Assembly: GCA_964418325.1 (NCBI GenBank)
Contig: CAYQLC010000011.1
Span: 1 to 51,784 of the forward strand
Direction of reading: 5' to 3'
DNA length: 51,784 nt
Source of the DNA: IMCC26077 sp964418325
GTDB taxonomy: Bacteria > Actinomycetota > Actinomycetes > Nanopelagicales > Nanopelagicaceae
The notes under the pieces were generated by a model. That model did not search any database. It worked only from the letters and a program-made list of their open reading frames with translations, and had not been told where the DNA came from. A program made the translations under genes and the position numbers. Shown here piece by piece: positions 17,642 through 26,207 of the stretch; positions within the stretch are counted from its first letter, which is position 1; every line of letters starts with the position of its first letter.

Positions 17642-18376
17642 CTAGGGGGCGACTCGACCAGATTTCTCGAAGGCGGCATGGGTAAGGGGCATGAGGCGAG
17701 CAAAGTGCTCTTCCATCTTCTCGGCCACCATTTCTATTTCACGTTGCGGATAGCTGGGAAAGTGTGATCCCTCGCGTGAGGTGCGCAGCGAAAGGAAATT
17801 CATCAGCGCCCGAGCATTCATCGTCACATACATGGATGAGAAGAGCCCTACGGGAAGAACTGCGCGCGCGACTTCACGTGCGACGCCCGCATCGAGCATC
17901 TTCTTATATTCAGCATAAGCGGCAAGGTAAGCGGTTTTCATCGATGAGATCGTTAACGAATGCTGCTCATCACTGCCATCAACATATGTATACGCGCCAG
18001 GTTTACCCACTTGTACTAGGGGACGATTGCGACTGGGGATATAAAAGATTGGGCGAAGTTCGCGATAGCGACCACTCTCCTCATTATAGGAAGCGATGCG
18101 ATGGCGCATAAATTCGCGGAAAACAAAGATTGGTGCAGAGACAAAGAAAGTCATCGATGTGTGCTCGAAGGGCGTGCCGTGGCGTTCGCGGGCAAGAAAG
18201 TTGATCAACCCAGCAGAGCGCTCGGGATCCTTACCAATCTCGTCGAGCGAAGTCTCTCCAGAGGTCGACACCCGCGCCGCCCAAATAACATCAGCATCGC
18301 TGGCGCTAGCTTTGACTAATTCGACCGTCACATCGTCGAGGAATACTGGAGCCATCTCGCGTTCTTCGTTTGCCAC
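17642..18376 (-). CDS. thyX: FAD-dependent thymidylate synthase ThyX
   Basis: 244 aa. The ThyX signature RHRxxSxNExSxR is complete at residues 91-103 (RHRIASYNEESGR), and HGTPFEHTSMTFFV and the C-terminal SLRTSREGSHFPSYPQREI segment complete the flavin and dUMP site. It makes dTMP from dUMP with methylene-tetrahydrofolate and NADPH, without ThyA. The start used is GTG. An ATG seven codons in (18355) is the alternative, but TAGGGT ends 7 nt before the GTG. It diverges from azlC across 38 bp and leads into dapA. Confidence 0.96.
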   Translation of the reverse strand: MANEEREMAPVFLDDVTVELVKASASDADVIWAARVSTSGETSLDEIGKDPERSAGLINFLARERHGTPFEHTSMTFFVSAPIFVFREFMRHRIASYNEESGRYRELRPIFYIPSRNRPLVQVGKPGAYTYVDGSDEQHSLTISSMKTAYLAAYAEYKKMLDAGVAREVARAVLPVGLFSSMYVTMNARALMNFLSLRTSREGSHFPSYPQREIEMVAEKMEEHFARLMPLTHAAFEKSGRVAP

Positions 18377-18383
18377 GCGTCAG

Positions 18384-18389
18384 ACCCTA
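18384..18389 (-). promoter_or_regulatory. Probable -10 element of a leaderless promoter for thyX
   Basis: On the minus strand TAGGGT ends 7 nt before the thyX GTG. It lies inside the 38-bp divergent space shared with azlC. Confidence 0.5.
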
Positions 18390-18414
18390 CCCTGAGATAG
18401 GGCAGGATACGCAT

Positions 18415-19074
18415 ATGTCCCGCGCGGTGATTCGTGACTCACTCAGCATCTCGATCGCGGTCGGAACCTATGGCGCGGCTTTCGGGGTAGCCAGCGTCGC
18501 TGCCGGCTTATCGATTGTTCAGACTTGTGCGCTCTCGCTTCTGCTCTTTAGTGGCGCATCGCAATTTGCTGTTGCCGGAGTACTCGGCGCCGGAGGTAGT
18601 GCCCTTAGCGCTATCACTGCGAGTGCATTATTGGCGCTGCGAAATGGATTTTATGGAGCACGCATGGCGCCACTTCTTCAAGTACGCGGTATAAAAAGGC
18701 TACTTGCATCACAAATCACTATCGATGAATCCACGGCGATTGCTCTTGCTCATGAAGAAACTAGCGTTACAGATGCTCGCAAAGGCTTTTGGTTGACCGG
18801 TGGAGGAATCTATCTCTTTTGGAACCTTGCCACGCTTCTTGGCGCTTTAGGTGCAAACGCACTGGGCGATCCGGCGCAATGGGGACTTGACGCAACGATT
18901 CCTGCAGCATTTCTTGGTTTGCTCTGGCCAAGATTAAAAACGAATCTCTCCCGTGTTGTCGCAATCTCAGCAATAGCTCTCGCGCTAGTACTTACTCCAT
19001 TTCTCGCGCCAGGGTTACCGATTATTGCGTGCGTACTCATTCCAATCATCGCGGGTTGGCGGGTGCGTAACTAA
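18415..19074 (+). CDS. azlC: AzlC-type branched-chain amino acid exporter large subunit
   Basis: 219 aa from the ATG at MSRAVIRDSLSISIAVGTYG. An earlier in-frame ATG at 18370 would overlap thyX, and the chosen start has AGGA 8-9 nt upstream. It shows AzlC/YgaZ features: YGAAFGVASVAAGLSIVQT, LLLFSGASQFAVAGVL, LALRNGFYGARMAPLL and about six hydrophobic helices. With its small partner AzlD it forms an inner-membrane exporter of valine, leucine or analogues. The start of azlD overlaps its stop (TAATG), so the two are coupled. Confidence 0.92.
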   Translation: MSRAVIRDSLSISIAVGTYGAAFGVASVAAGLSIVQTCALSLLLFSGASQFAVAGVLGAGGSALSAITASALLALRNGFYGARMAPLLQVRGIKRLLASQITIDESTAIALAHEETSVTDARKGFWLTGGGIYLFWNLATLLGALGANALGDPAQWGLDATIPAAFLGLLWPRLKTNLSRVVAISAIALALVLTPFLAPGLPIIACVLIPIIAGWRVRN

Positions 19075-19370
19075 TGTGGACTGCAGTGATTGGCGCCAGC
19101 ATCCTGGCTTTCGCTTTTAAATTTATCGGTCAATCTATTCCAGCATCGGTGTTGGCTAACCCTAGAGTCGCGAAAATTGCCGATCTCATACCAACTGCCC
19201 TACTGGCTGGATTAGTCGCGGTGCAAACGTTTGCAAATAAAACGGAGCTGGTAGTCGATCAACGATTGGCTGGTCTGGCTGTAGCGGCGATAGCGCTCTA
19301 CTTGCGCGCGAACTTTTTGGTAATGCTGATAGCCGCGACTCTTACCTCTGCTTTGCTCCACCAAATCTAA
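19074..19370 (+). CDS. azlD: AzlD-type branched-chain amino acid exporter small subunit
   Basis: 98 aa, almost entirely hydrophobic with three to four helices. LANPRVAKIADLIPTALLAG and the VQTF...LVVDQRLAGLAVAAIALYL region match AzlD/YgaH. It overlaps azlC by one base (TAATG). Its stop is only 2 bp from the stop of the convergent glutaredoxin-like gene, leaving no room for a terminator between them. Confidence 0.92.
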   Translation: MWTAVIGASILAFAFKFIGQSIPASVLANPRVAKIADLIPTALLAGLVAVQTFANKTELVVDQRLAGLAVAAIALYLRANFLVMLIAATLTSALLHQI

Positions 19371-19372
19371 GA

Positions 19373-19621
19373 CTATTTAATTACACCTAATGCCTGAAGT
19401 TTCTCCTTCAGTGCTGCATCGCTTGGCTCTGTGAGGTGGGTGCCATCATCAAAAACAATCACAGGGATTGAGCGCATGCCACCGTTGATCTCAATGACTT
19501 TCTCCGCTGCGCTCTCGTCGGCGTCGACATCGATGATGGTGTAGGGAACATTTAACTCGTTAAGTAACCGCTTCGATCGGCGGCAATCTCCACACCAATC
19601 CGCGCTGTACATGGTAATCAT
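19373..19621 (-). CDS. Glutaredoxin-like (mycoredoxin-type) thiol-disulfide protein
   Basis: 82 aa glutaredoxin fold starting MITMYSADWCGDCRRSKRLL. The redox pair is C10-G-D-C13, followed by the cis-proline SIPVIV strand and GTHLTEPSDAAL. The WCGDC active site differs from the CPYC or CGYC of classical glutaredoxins and mycoredoxin-1. Actinobacterial proteins of this type probably use mycothiol or a NrdH-like reductase. It has a strong GGGAGG ribosome binding site and follows dapB by 6 bp. Confidence 0.88.
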   Translation of the reverse strand: MITMYSADWCGDCRRSKRLLNELNVPYTIIDVDADESAAEKVIEINGGMRSIPVIVFDDGTHLTEPSDAALKEKLQALGVIK

Positions 19622-19627
19622 GCTCTG

Positions 19628-20407
19628 CTACCTCCCACTTTGTTGATTGTTGCCAAGGTCGAGGAAATTCTCTAACCCAAAGGTTAACCCTGGCGTGTGA
19701 ATCACTTTAGTGATCCCCAAGATTACTCCGGGCATAAAACTCTGACGATCGAGTGAATCATGGCGAATTGTGAGCGTCTCACCTAGTCCACCAAAGATTA
19801 CCTCTTGATGTGCAACAAATCCTCGTGCGCGCACTGAGTGAATCGGAACACCGTCGACCATGGCACCGCGCGCGCCATCGATACCCTCTTTAGTGGCATC
19901 AGGCATCGGGGCACTTTTCGCCTCTTTGCGAGTTTGGGCAATCAACTCAGCAGTTCGTTTAGCTGTTCCACTTGGTGCATCGACTTTGTTGGGATGGTGC
20001 AGCTCAATGATTTCTACTGATTCGAAAAGTGCCGCTGCCTGTTTGGCAAACTGCATCATCAAGATTGCGCCAAGGCCGAAGTTGGGCGCTACGAGCACTC
20101 CCACCGAAGGTTTCTTGGCAAGCTGCGACTTCAATGTTGCCACCCGCGAATCATCGAAACCAGTAGTGCCGACCACAGCGTGGATACCGTTACTAATGAG
20201 GAAATCAAGGTTTGCCATGACTGCATCGGGGGTTGTGAAATCTACAACGACCTCTGCCTTATTTGCCAGAAGTGCCTCAAGCGAATCACCGAGATCAAGT
20301 GCGGCAACAACTTCCATTCCAGGGGCATTGTTCACGGCATCGACAACAGTGCGACCCATTTTGCCGCGTGCACCAAGCACACCAACTCTGATTATTACTT
20401 CACTCAT
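19628..20407 (-). CDS. dapB: 4-hydroxy-tetrahydrodipicolinate reductase DapB
   Basis: 259 aa. The nucleotide-binding GVLGARGKMG is at residues 9-18. The catalytic and substrate motif ELHHPNKVDAPSGTAK includes H137/H138, K141 and G147-T148. It reduces the DapA product with NAD(P)H in lysine and diaminopimelate synthesis. Its start overlaps the M16 peptidase stop by 4 bp, an order common in actinobacteria (pnp, M16 peptidase, dapB). Confidence 0.97.
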   Translation of the reverse strand: MSEVIIRVGVLGARGKMGRTVVDAVNNAPGMEVVAALDLGDSLEALLANKAEVVVDFTTPDAVMANLDFLISNGIHAVVGTTGFDDSRVATLKSQLAKKPSVGVLVAPNFGLGAILMMQFAKQAAALFESVEIIELHHPNKVDAPSGTAKRTAELIAQTRKEAKSAPMPDATKEGIDGARGAMVDGVPIHSVRARGFVAHQEVIFGGLGETLTIRHDSLDRQSFMPGVILGITKVIHTPGLTFGLENFLDLGNNQQSGR

Positions 20408-21678
20408 TTCGACACCGCCGCTGCAAACTTAGAGCTCTTCTTGTAGGGGCCAACGATTGCAAGCGCTGGTTGCGCAGTAAAAATCTCATTGGCCAATTGA
20501 CCGATTACTTGTTGATCTACCGCTCGCACGCTGGCAAGAATCTCGTCCATACTCTTAATTTCACCATAAACCAACTCGCTCTTGCCGATTCGAACCATGC
20601 GCGAGCCAGAGTCCTCTTGGCCCAGAACCATCGAGCCAGCAACTTGACCCTTTGCCCGCTCCAACTCCTCTTCGGAGAGCCCAGAACTCATGACATCGCC
20701 CAAGACATCTCGAAAGATTGTGGTGACTTCGGTGGCTTTCTCAGGATTGCAGCCTGCGTAGAGCGAGAGGATTCCCCCGCCTGCAAACTGTTGCATCGAT
20801 GCATAGACTGAATAAGCCAGGCCGCGCTTCTCCCGAACCTCCTGAAATAGTCGTGAGGACATCCCGCCACCAAGAGCAGAGGTGAGCACGGAGAGGGCGA
20901 ATCTCCGTTCATCGTTTCGATCTATCGATGGAAATCCAAGGAGAATATTGGCCTGCTCGCTTTTGCGAAAAATTAAGCCGACCTCTCCCAGACCACGTGC
21001 TTTCACCTTAGTCGATGGACGCAAGGCAGCAGGCTTTGCCGCCGAATGGAGAAATTCGCCGAGAACCTCTGTGACGCGTTCGACTACTCGATCGTGTTTT
21101 ACATTACCTGCAACCGCTACGACAAGATTCTCGGGAAGATATTTTTTCTTGTAATAGGAGTGCACCGATTTTCGAGACATGTTGGTAATGGAGTCAACTG
21201 TGCCAAGAATTGGGCGACCTATCGGACCATCACCATAGAGCGTCTCAGCAAAAAGATCATGCACAAGATCGCTCGGATCATCATCGCGCATGGCGATCTC
21301 TTCAAGAACTACCGTTCGCTCTGAATCTACATCCTCTTCTCGGATAACGGAATCTTTGATCATGTCACAAATGACTTCCGCTGCAATCGAAAAATCACTA
21401 TCGATAACGCGGGCATAGAAGCAGGTGTATTCCTTACCCGTGAAAGCATTCATCTCTCCACCAACGGCATCAATTGCCGCTGAGATATCAAGTGCAGATC
21501 GGGTGTTGGTGCCCTTGAAGAGTAAATGCTCTAAGAAGTGAGATGCTCCGGCAACGCTTGGACTTTCATCCCGGGAGCCAACGTTTGCCCAGATTCCAAA
21601 GGCCACGCTTCGAACAGTGGATACCTCTTCCGTCACGATCCGAAGACCTGACGGAAGAGTTGTCCGAGAAACCGTCAT
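20404..21678 (-). CDS. M16-family zinc peptidase (processing-peptidase-like)
   Basis: 424 aa. The inverted zinc motif HxxEH is H47-FLE-H51, with the third ligand E127 seventy-six residues on in VVLEEIAMRDDDP. The second, inactive M16 half follows, with the RKSEQANILLGFPS and GMSSRLFQEVREKRGLAYSV landmarks. Members are cytoplasmic clamshell peptidases degrading small peptides. The role of this pnp-linked enzyme in actinobacteria is not settled. It lies 8 bp after pnp and is coupled to dapB. Confidence 0.93.
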   Translation of the reverse strand: MTVSRTTLPSGLRIVTEEVSTVRSVAFGIWANVGSRDESPSVAGASHFLEHLLFKGTNTRSALDISAAIDAVGGEMNAFTGKEYTCFYARVIDSDFSIAAEVICDMIKDSVIREEDVDSERTVVLEEIAMRDDDPSDLVHDLFAETLYGDGPIGRPILGTVDSITNMSRKSVHSYYKKKYLPENLVVAVAGNVKHDRVVERVTEVLGEFLHSAAKPAALRPSTKVKARGLGEVGLIFRKSEQANILLGFPSIDRNDERRFALSVLTSALGGGMSSRLFQEVREKRGLAYSVYASMQQFAGGGILSLYAGCNPEKATEVTTIFRDVLGDVMSSGLSEEELERAKGQVAGSMVLGQEDSGSRMVRIGKSELVYGEIKSMDEILASVRAVDQQVIGQLANEIFTAQPALAIVGPYKKSSKFAAAVSK

Positions 21679-21686
21679 TGCATTAC

Positions 21687-23882
21687 TTATTCGGCTTTGT
21701 CAGCAAGGACTGGCTCTAGAGAGAGTTTGCCTTTCTCATCAATCTCACCGATGACGACCTCAATTTGGTCGCCGACTTTCATGACATCTTCAATGTTCTC
21801 GATCCGCTTTCCGCCATGCATCTTGCGAATCTGAGAGACGTGTAGAAGGCCATCTTTACCGGGATAGAGAGTGATGAAGGCGCCGAAATTTGCGATCTTT
21901 ACTACGGTGCCGTTGTACTTCTCACCGACGGTGGGTACGTGTGGATTGGCAATTGCCATCACGCGTGCCTTAGCTGCTTCTGCCGCCGCACCCTCAGTGG
22001 ATCCGATGTAGATAGTTCCATCATCCTCAATCGAAATTTCAGCACCAGTCTGATCCTGAATCTCGTTAATGACCTTGCCCTTTGGTCCGATGACGGCACC
22101 AATCTGATCTGGGTTGATCTTCACAGTGATGATACGAGGAGCGAGCAAGCTCATCTCGTCTGGGGTATCGATAGCGCTATTCATGATGCCAAGGATTGTT
22201 AGTCGAGCTTCCTTTGCTTGAAGCAACGCGCTAGCGAGCACCGATGCTGGAATGCCATCGAGTTTGGTATCTAATTGAAGTGCAGTCACAAACTCCTTAG
22301 TTCCAGCGACCTTGAAGTCCATATCGCCAAAGGCATCTTCAGCACCGAGAATGTCGGTAATAGCCACATATTCAGTCTTGCCATCCACTTCATCGGAGAT
22401 AAGACCCATCGCGATACCGGCAACTGGTGCCTTGAGTGGTACACCCGCGTTGAGTAGCGCCAAAGTTGATGCACAGACCGATCCCATCGAGGTTGAACCA
22501 TTCGATCCAAAGGCCTCAGAGACTTGGCGGATTGCATAAGGGAACTCTTCACGAGTTGGTAAAACTGGAAGAAGTGCGCGCTCAGCAAGTGCGCCATGGC
22601 CAATTTCGCGACGCTTTGGTGAACCAACGCGACCGGTTTCACCAGTGGAATATGGCGGGAAGTTGTAATTATGCATATAACGCTTGGTGGTTTCAGGATT
22701 GAGCGTATCTAGCTGCTGCTCCATCTTGAGCATGTTCAGCGTAGTTATTCCCATAATCTGTGTTTCACCACGCTCGAAGAGAGCTGAACCATGCACGCGA
22801 GGTACAACTTCGACCTCAGCAGTGATTGGGCGAATGTCGCGTGGACCGCGGCCATCGATACGGACCTTCTCACGAAGAACGCGTTCGCGAACTAATTTCT
22901 TTTGTAACGAGCGGAATGCAGATTTGACTTCCTTCTCGCGACCTTCGAAATCAGTTGCAAGAGATTCAAGGAGAGTTGCCTCGATCTCTTCAAGTTTTGC
23001 TTCACGATCTGCCTTGGAAACAATGGTGAGAGCCTTTGCAGTCTCATCTTTTACCTTCGCCGACACTGCATCAGCAGCGTCGCTCTGGTACTCAAGGAAG
23101 ACTGGGAACTCAGCAGTGGGCTTCGCAGCAACCTTGGCAAGCTCGAGCTGTGCTTCGCATAGGGTGCGGATAAAGGGTTTTGCAGCATCAAGACCCGCTC
23201 CGACAATCTCTTCAGTAGGTGCCTGTGCACCGCCCTTGATGAGATCAATAGTGTGCGTGGTTGCCTCTGCTTCGACCATCATGATGGCGACGTCGTTGCC
23301 TGCAATACGTCCAGCTACGACCATGTCAAAGACGGCACGCTCCAACTCTGAGTGAGTCGGGAATGCCACCCATTGCCCATCAATAAGCGCGATACGCACG
23401 CCACCGATAGGACCAGAGAAAGGCAGGCCTGCCAATTGAGTAGACATCGATGAGGCGTTGATTGCCACGACGTCATAGAGGTGAGCTGGGTTCAAAGATA
23501 GAACGGTGACCACGATTTGAACTTCATTGCGAAGTCCCTTAACGAATGATGGACGTAGTGGTCGATCAATAAGGCGGCAGGTGAGGATGGCATCTTCACT
23601 CGGACGACCTTCTCGACGGAAGAAGGATCCTGGAATCCGTCCTACTGCATACATACGTTCTTCTACATCCACAGTTAGTGGGAAGAAGTCGAATTGATCC
23701 TTTGGATTTTTTGATGCTGTGGTTGCAGAGAGCAACATAGTGTCCTCGTCGAGGGTTACTACTGCTGAACCTGCAGCTTGACGGGCAATCCGACCTGTTT
23801 CGAAGCGAATGATTCGCTTACCGAACTTTCCGTTGTCGATGATTGCTTCAGATGAATGTACTTGTGTGTCGTGACCCGACAT
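21687..23882 (-). CDS. pnp: Polyribonucleotide nucleotidyltransferase (PNPase)
   Basis: 731 aa. Two RNase PH domains are separated by the helical PNPase domain. GRIPGSFFRREGRPSEDAILT and RLIDRPLRPSF lie in the first domain, and KRREIGHGALAERAL with GSNGSTSMGSVCASTLALLNAGVP in the second, catalytic one. The KH domain (IGAVIGPKGKVI, about 585) and S1 domain (about 650-722, GTVVKIANFGAFITL) complete it. It degrades RNA 3'-to-5' phosphorolytically; actinobacterial versions are also linked to ppGpp metabolism. The ATG has a GGAG ribosome binding site, and a short inverted repeat could mask that site. It lies downstream of rpsO, as in most bacteria. Confidence 0.98.
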   Translation of the reverse strand: MSGHDTQVHSSEAIIDNGKFGKRIIRFETGRIARQAAGSAVVTLDEDTMLLSATTASKNPKDQFDFFPLTVDVEERMYAVGRIPGSFFRREGRPSEDAILTCRLIDRPLRPSFVKGLRNEVQIVVTVLSLNPAHLYDVVAINASSMSTQLAGLPFSGPIGGVRIALIDGQWVAFPTHSELERAVFDMVVAGRIAGNDVAIMMVEAEATTHTIDLIKGGAQAPTEEIVGAGLDAAKPFIRTLCEAQLELAKVAAKPTAEFPVFLEYQSDAADAVSAKVKDETAKALTIVSKADREAKLEEIEATLLESLATDFEGREKEVKSAFRSLQKKLVRERVLREKVRIDGRGPRDIRPITAEVEVVPRVHGSALFERGETQIMGITTLNMLKMEQQLDTLNPETTKRYMHNYNFPPYSTGETGRVGSPKRREIGHGALAERALLPVLPTREEFPYAIRQVSEAFGSNGSTSMGSVCASTLALLNAGVPLKAPVAGIAMGLISDEVDGKTEYVAITDILGAEDAFGDMDFKVAGTKEFVTALQLDTKLDGIPASVLASALLQAKEARLTILGIMNSAIDTPDEMSLLAPRIITVKINPDQIGAVIGPKGKVINEIQDQTGAEISIEDDGTIYIGSTEGAAAEAAKARVMAIANPHVPTVGEKYNGTVVKIANFGAFITLYPGKDGLLHVSQIRKMHGGKRIENIEDVMKVGDQIEVVIGEIDEKGKLSLEPVLADKAE

Positions 23883-23888
23883 GGGTCG

Positions 23889-23927
23889 TCTCCATATCTC
23901 GCGAGCGATAGCTATCTGCGATGGAGA
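23889..23927 (-). promoter_or_regulatory. Potential hairpin sequestering the pnp ribosome binding site
   Basis: In the pnp leader the 7-nt arms TCTCCAT (complement of 23921-23927) and ATGGAGA (complement of 23889-23895) are perfectly complementary with a 25-nt loop. The downstream arm contains the GGAG ribosome binding site 7 nt before the ATG. The loop holds a further self-complementary GATAGCTATC. pnp leaders are autoregulated in other bacteria, so this is plausible but unproven. Confidence 0.4.
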
Positions 23928-24017
23928 TCATCGATCGAAGCTGTCGGCATGAATATCCGAGAGCCACTACCGAGGACCCCAACCTATAGAGCGTCAGTTC
24001 TCGCGCTTGTTTGTTAG

Positions 24018-24287
24018 TTAACGGCGCAGGCTGAGTCGATCAACAATCGAGCGATAGCGCTCGATATCAACCTTCTCCAAATATTGGAGTAAGCGGCGAC
24101 GGCGTCCAACCAAAAGCAAAAGTCCACGACGACCGTGATGGTCGTTGGCATTACTCTTCAAATGCTCAGTGAGGTCATTGATACGTTGTGAGAGCATCGC
24201 AATCTGCGATTCAGGGCTGCCGGTATCCACGGCAGAGTTGCCGTAGGTGGAGATGATCTCCTTCTTCTTCGCCGGAGCTAACGCCAT
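24018..24287 (-). CDS. rpsO: 30S ribosomal protein S15
   Basis: 89 aa, the standard S15 length. It shows TYGNSAVDTGSPESQIAMLS, INDLTEHLKSNANDHHGRRGLL with the HDHHSRRGL-type rRNA-binding motif, and VGRRRRLLQYLEKVDIERY. It binds the three-way junction of 16S rRNA during 30S assembly. It stands between ribF (122 bp upstream) and pnp (135 bp downstream). Both spaces are long for this genome and may hold a promoter and leader, but I could not identify a convincing terminator or known S15 leader structure. Confidence 0.98.
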   Translation of the reverse strand: MALAPAKKKEIISTYGNSAVDTGSPESQIAMLSQRINDLTEHLKSNANDHHGRRGLLLLVGRRRRLLQYLEKVDIERYRSIVDRLSLRR

Positions 24288-24409
24288 GGTCTGGTTCTCA
24301 CTTTCGTTTGACTGAATTACTCGTCTTACTTACGCCAGATTGGGGCCAGCCCGTATCTCGAGCCCATTCCCTACCTGTCCGACTGCCTAGGCTACCAGCG
24401 GGTTCGCCA

Positions 24410-25315
24410 TCATCCCAATTCGCCCAATACCCGCTTGACCTGGGCGCAATCGGCTGCCATTTGGGCAAGAAGTGGCTCAAGTCCAGGAAAGGCGATGGTC
24501 GGTCTGAGAAAAGAGAGAAATTCAATCGATGCGCGTTGGCCATAGAGATCTAAGTCATCGCGATCTAACGCATACGCCTCCACTTGGCGGGGGCGTTCAC
24601 CAGGGTACGACGGTGGAAATGTTGGATTGGTACCGATAGAAATTGCAGCCGGCAGGCGATCGCTCTCCACATATAAATAGCCTGCATAAATTCCGTCGGG
24701 GGGAATGGCCATACCGATCAACTGCTCCAAGTTTGCAGTGGGATAACCGATCTCGCGCCCTCGTTTCTCACCGTGCACAACCTCACCTTGCAAGAAATGT
24801 GGCCGACCAAGCAGCACCCGCGCTGCCTCCATCTCACCTTCTGCAACATGGTGTCGAATTCGAGTCGAGGAAATAGGTCCATGCTCATCATGAAGGAGTG
24901 CAACCGCATCCGCCTCGATGTACTTTCTAATATCTGAGATTGAACCACTTGCACGTGCGCCAAACGAGAAATTCTCGCCAACAACAACATGCGCGGCATT
25001 GAGAAGACCCAGCAGAATATCCTCGATAAATGCGCTGGGTGACAAAGCAGAAAATTCTTTGCTGAAGGTAATCACTTCAACATCTTCAGCCCCAAACTTC
25101 TCCAACAATTCAACCCGACTATGGATATTCAAAAGCAGCGCTGGTTGCTTACTAGGGGCAAGTATGGCCGTTGGATGTGGATGAAAAGTGAGAGCAATAA
25201 CTGGAAGTGAAAGCGAATGTGCAATCTCACGGGCGCGCGCAAGAATCTTTTGATGGCCCCTATGCACTCCGTCAAAGATGCCAATCGCCACGACTGACTT
25301 TTGCGAATTCGTCAT
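24410..25315 (-). CDS. ribF: Bifunctional riboflavin kinase/FAD synthetase RibF
   Basis: 301 aa. The N-terminal adenylyltransferase domain has GIFDGVHRGHQKIL (H17/H20 region), ALTFHPHPTAIL, VVGENFSFGARASGS and ISSTRIRHHVAEGEM. The C-terminal riboflavin kinase domain has GEVVHGEKRGREIGYPTANL and PDGIYAGYLYV, with SIGTNPTF. It converts riboflavin to FMN and then FAD, cofactors needed by the FAD oxidases and ThyX in this window. The N-terminus is about ten residues shorter than usual. It overlaps truB by 4 bp. Confidence 0.96.
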   Translation of the reverse strand: MTNSQKSVVAIGIFDGVHRGHQKILARAREIAHSLSLPVIALTFHPHPTAILAPSKQPALLLNIHSRVELLEKFGAEDVEVITFSKEFSALSPSAFIEDILLGLLNAAHVVVGENFSFGARASGSISDIRKYIEADAVALLHDEHGPISSTRIRHHVAEGEMEAARVLLGRPHFLQGEVVHGEKRGREIGYPTANLEQLIGMAIPPDGIYAGYLYVESDRLPAAISIGTNPTFPPSYPGERPRQVEAYALDRDDLDLYGQRASIEFLSFLRPTIAFPGLEPLLAQMAADCAQVKRVLGELG

Positions 25316-26196
25316 GGCTCAATTCTACTTATCACCAATATTGGCTGGGCTCGTCCACCCTTTTCCGCCAACAATGAAATGAATCTGCCATCTGGGGTAA
25401 AACCGGCGCTCTTTCCACTTTTCTCGCCCTGTAAATCAATCGAACGTCCATGACTGACGCTAGCCACCTCTTCAGAAGTGAGATTTCGTCGATGAAAAAG
25501 TCGAGCGATAACCGAATCAATTCCGAGCAATTGTGGGGCTTGCTTCAACTCCTCAATGGAAATCGCGTCAGATAAAAGGAAGGGCAAGACTGCTGTGCGT
25601 CGCAAGGCAATCAGATGCCCACCAACCGAGAGCGCATCGCCTAAATCTCGTGCAATGGAGCGGATGTAAGTACCAGCCGAGCATTCGACGGAAATTTTGA
25701 GGTCGATGTGATCATGGCTATGCAGAATCTCCTGTACTTCAATGGCAAATACCGTAACTCGTCGCTCGCGTAATTGGACCTCTTCTCCAGCGCGGGCCAA
25801 CTCGTAGGCGCGCTTGCCATCGACTTTGATTGCCGAATAGGTGCTCGGTCGCTGATAGATATCGCCAACTTGAGTGGCAAGCGCTTGAGTAATCATGTGG
25901 TCATCGATGGTGGCAAGTCCCGAGATGTTGGAGCTGATGACTTCGCCAGTCAGATCATCGGTGGTCGTGGCAGCGCCCAATCGAATAGTCGCTTCATATC
26001 TCTTTCGACCGTCGGTGATGTACTGCAAAAGACGTGTGCCATTGCCGATGCCAAGGACAAGTACTCCGGTGGCAAATGGATCTAAGGTTCCAGCATGTCC
26101 GATTCGACGCTCTCCAAGCGCCTTACGAGCTACTGCTACCACATCATGGCTGGTGAATCCAGCTTCCTTATCGATGACTAAAAAACCAGATTTCAT
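25312..26196 (-). CDS. truB: tRNA pseudouridine(55) synthase TruB
   Basis: 294 aa. The catalytic motif GHAGTLDPFATGVLVLGIG carries D39. KRYEATIRLGAATTTDDLTG, RPSTYSAIKVDGKRAYELAR and CSAGTYIRSIARDLGDAL are the other family motifs, with a short C-terminal PUA-like region (GRFISLLAEKGGRAQPI). It makes pseudouridine 55 in the T-loop of tRNAs. It lies 11 bp after rbfA in the conserved nusA-infB-rbfA-truB-ribF translation cluster. Confidence 0.97.
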   Translation of the reverse strand: MKSGFLVIDKEAGFTSHDVVAVARKALGERRIGHAGTLDPFATGVLVLGIGNGTRLLQYITDGRKRYEATIRLGAATTTDDLTGEVISSNISGLATIDDHMITQALATQVGDIYQRPSTYSAIKVDGKRAYELARAGEEVQLRERRVTVFAIEVQEILHSHDHIDLKISVECSAGTYIRSIARDLGDALSVGGHLIALRRTAVLPFLLSDAISIEELKQAPQLLGIDSVIARLFHRRNLTSEEVASVSHGRSIDLQGEKSGKSAGFTPDGRFISLLAEKGGRAQPILVISRIEP

Positions 26197-26207
26197 AAGA
26201 GCAGCTT

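Noticed and set aside
18370..18414. Upstream start for azlC at 18370
   Set aside because: It would overlap the thyX coding region and remove the divergent promoter space. The ATG at 18415 has a ribosome binding site and the family-typical N-terminus.
22684..23355. Long plus-strand open frame (223 codons) opposite pnp
   Set aside because: It lies wholly antisense to the well-supported pnp gene. Its Ser/Arg/Thr-rich translation has no family features, typical of an antisense shadow. The same applies to frames opposite dxr (36623-37279) and dapB (19860-20432).
24288..24409. Possible S15-binding leader before rpsO
   Set aside because: The 122-bp length is suggestive and GC-rich segments can pair in several ways, but no single structure or known S15 leader motif stood out.
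24298..24543. Open frames on both strands over the ribF 3' end and the rpsO leader
   Set aside because: They overlap ribF, have no recognisable features, and end in low-information sequence.
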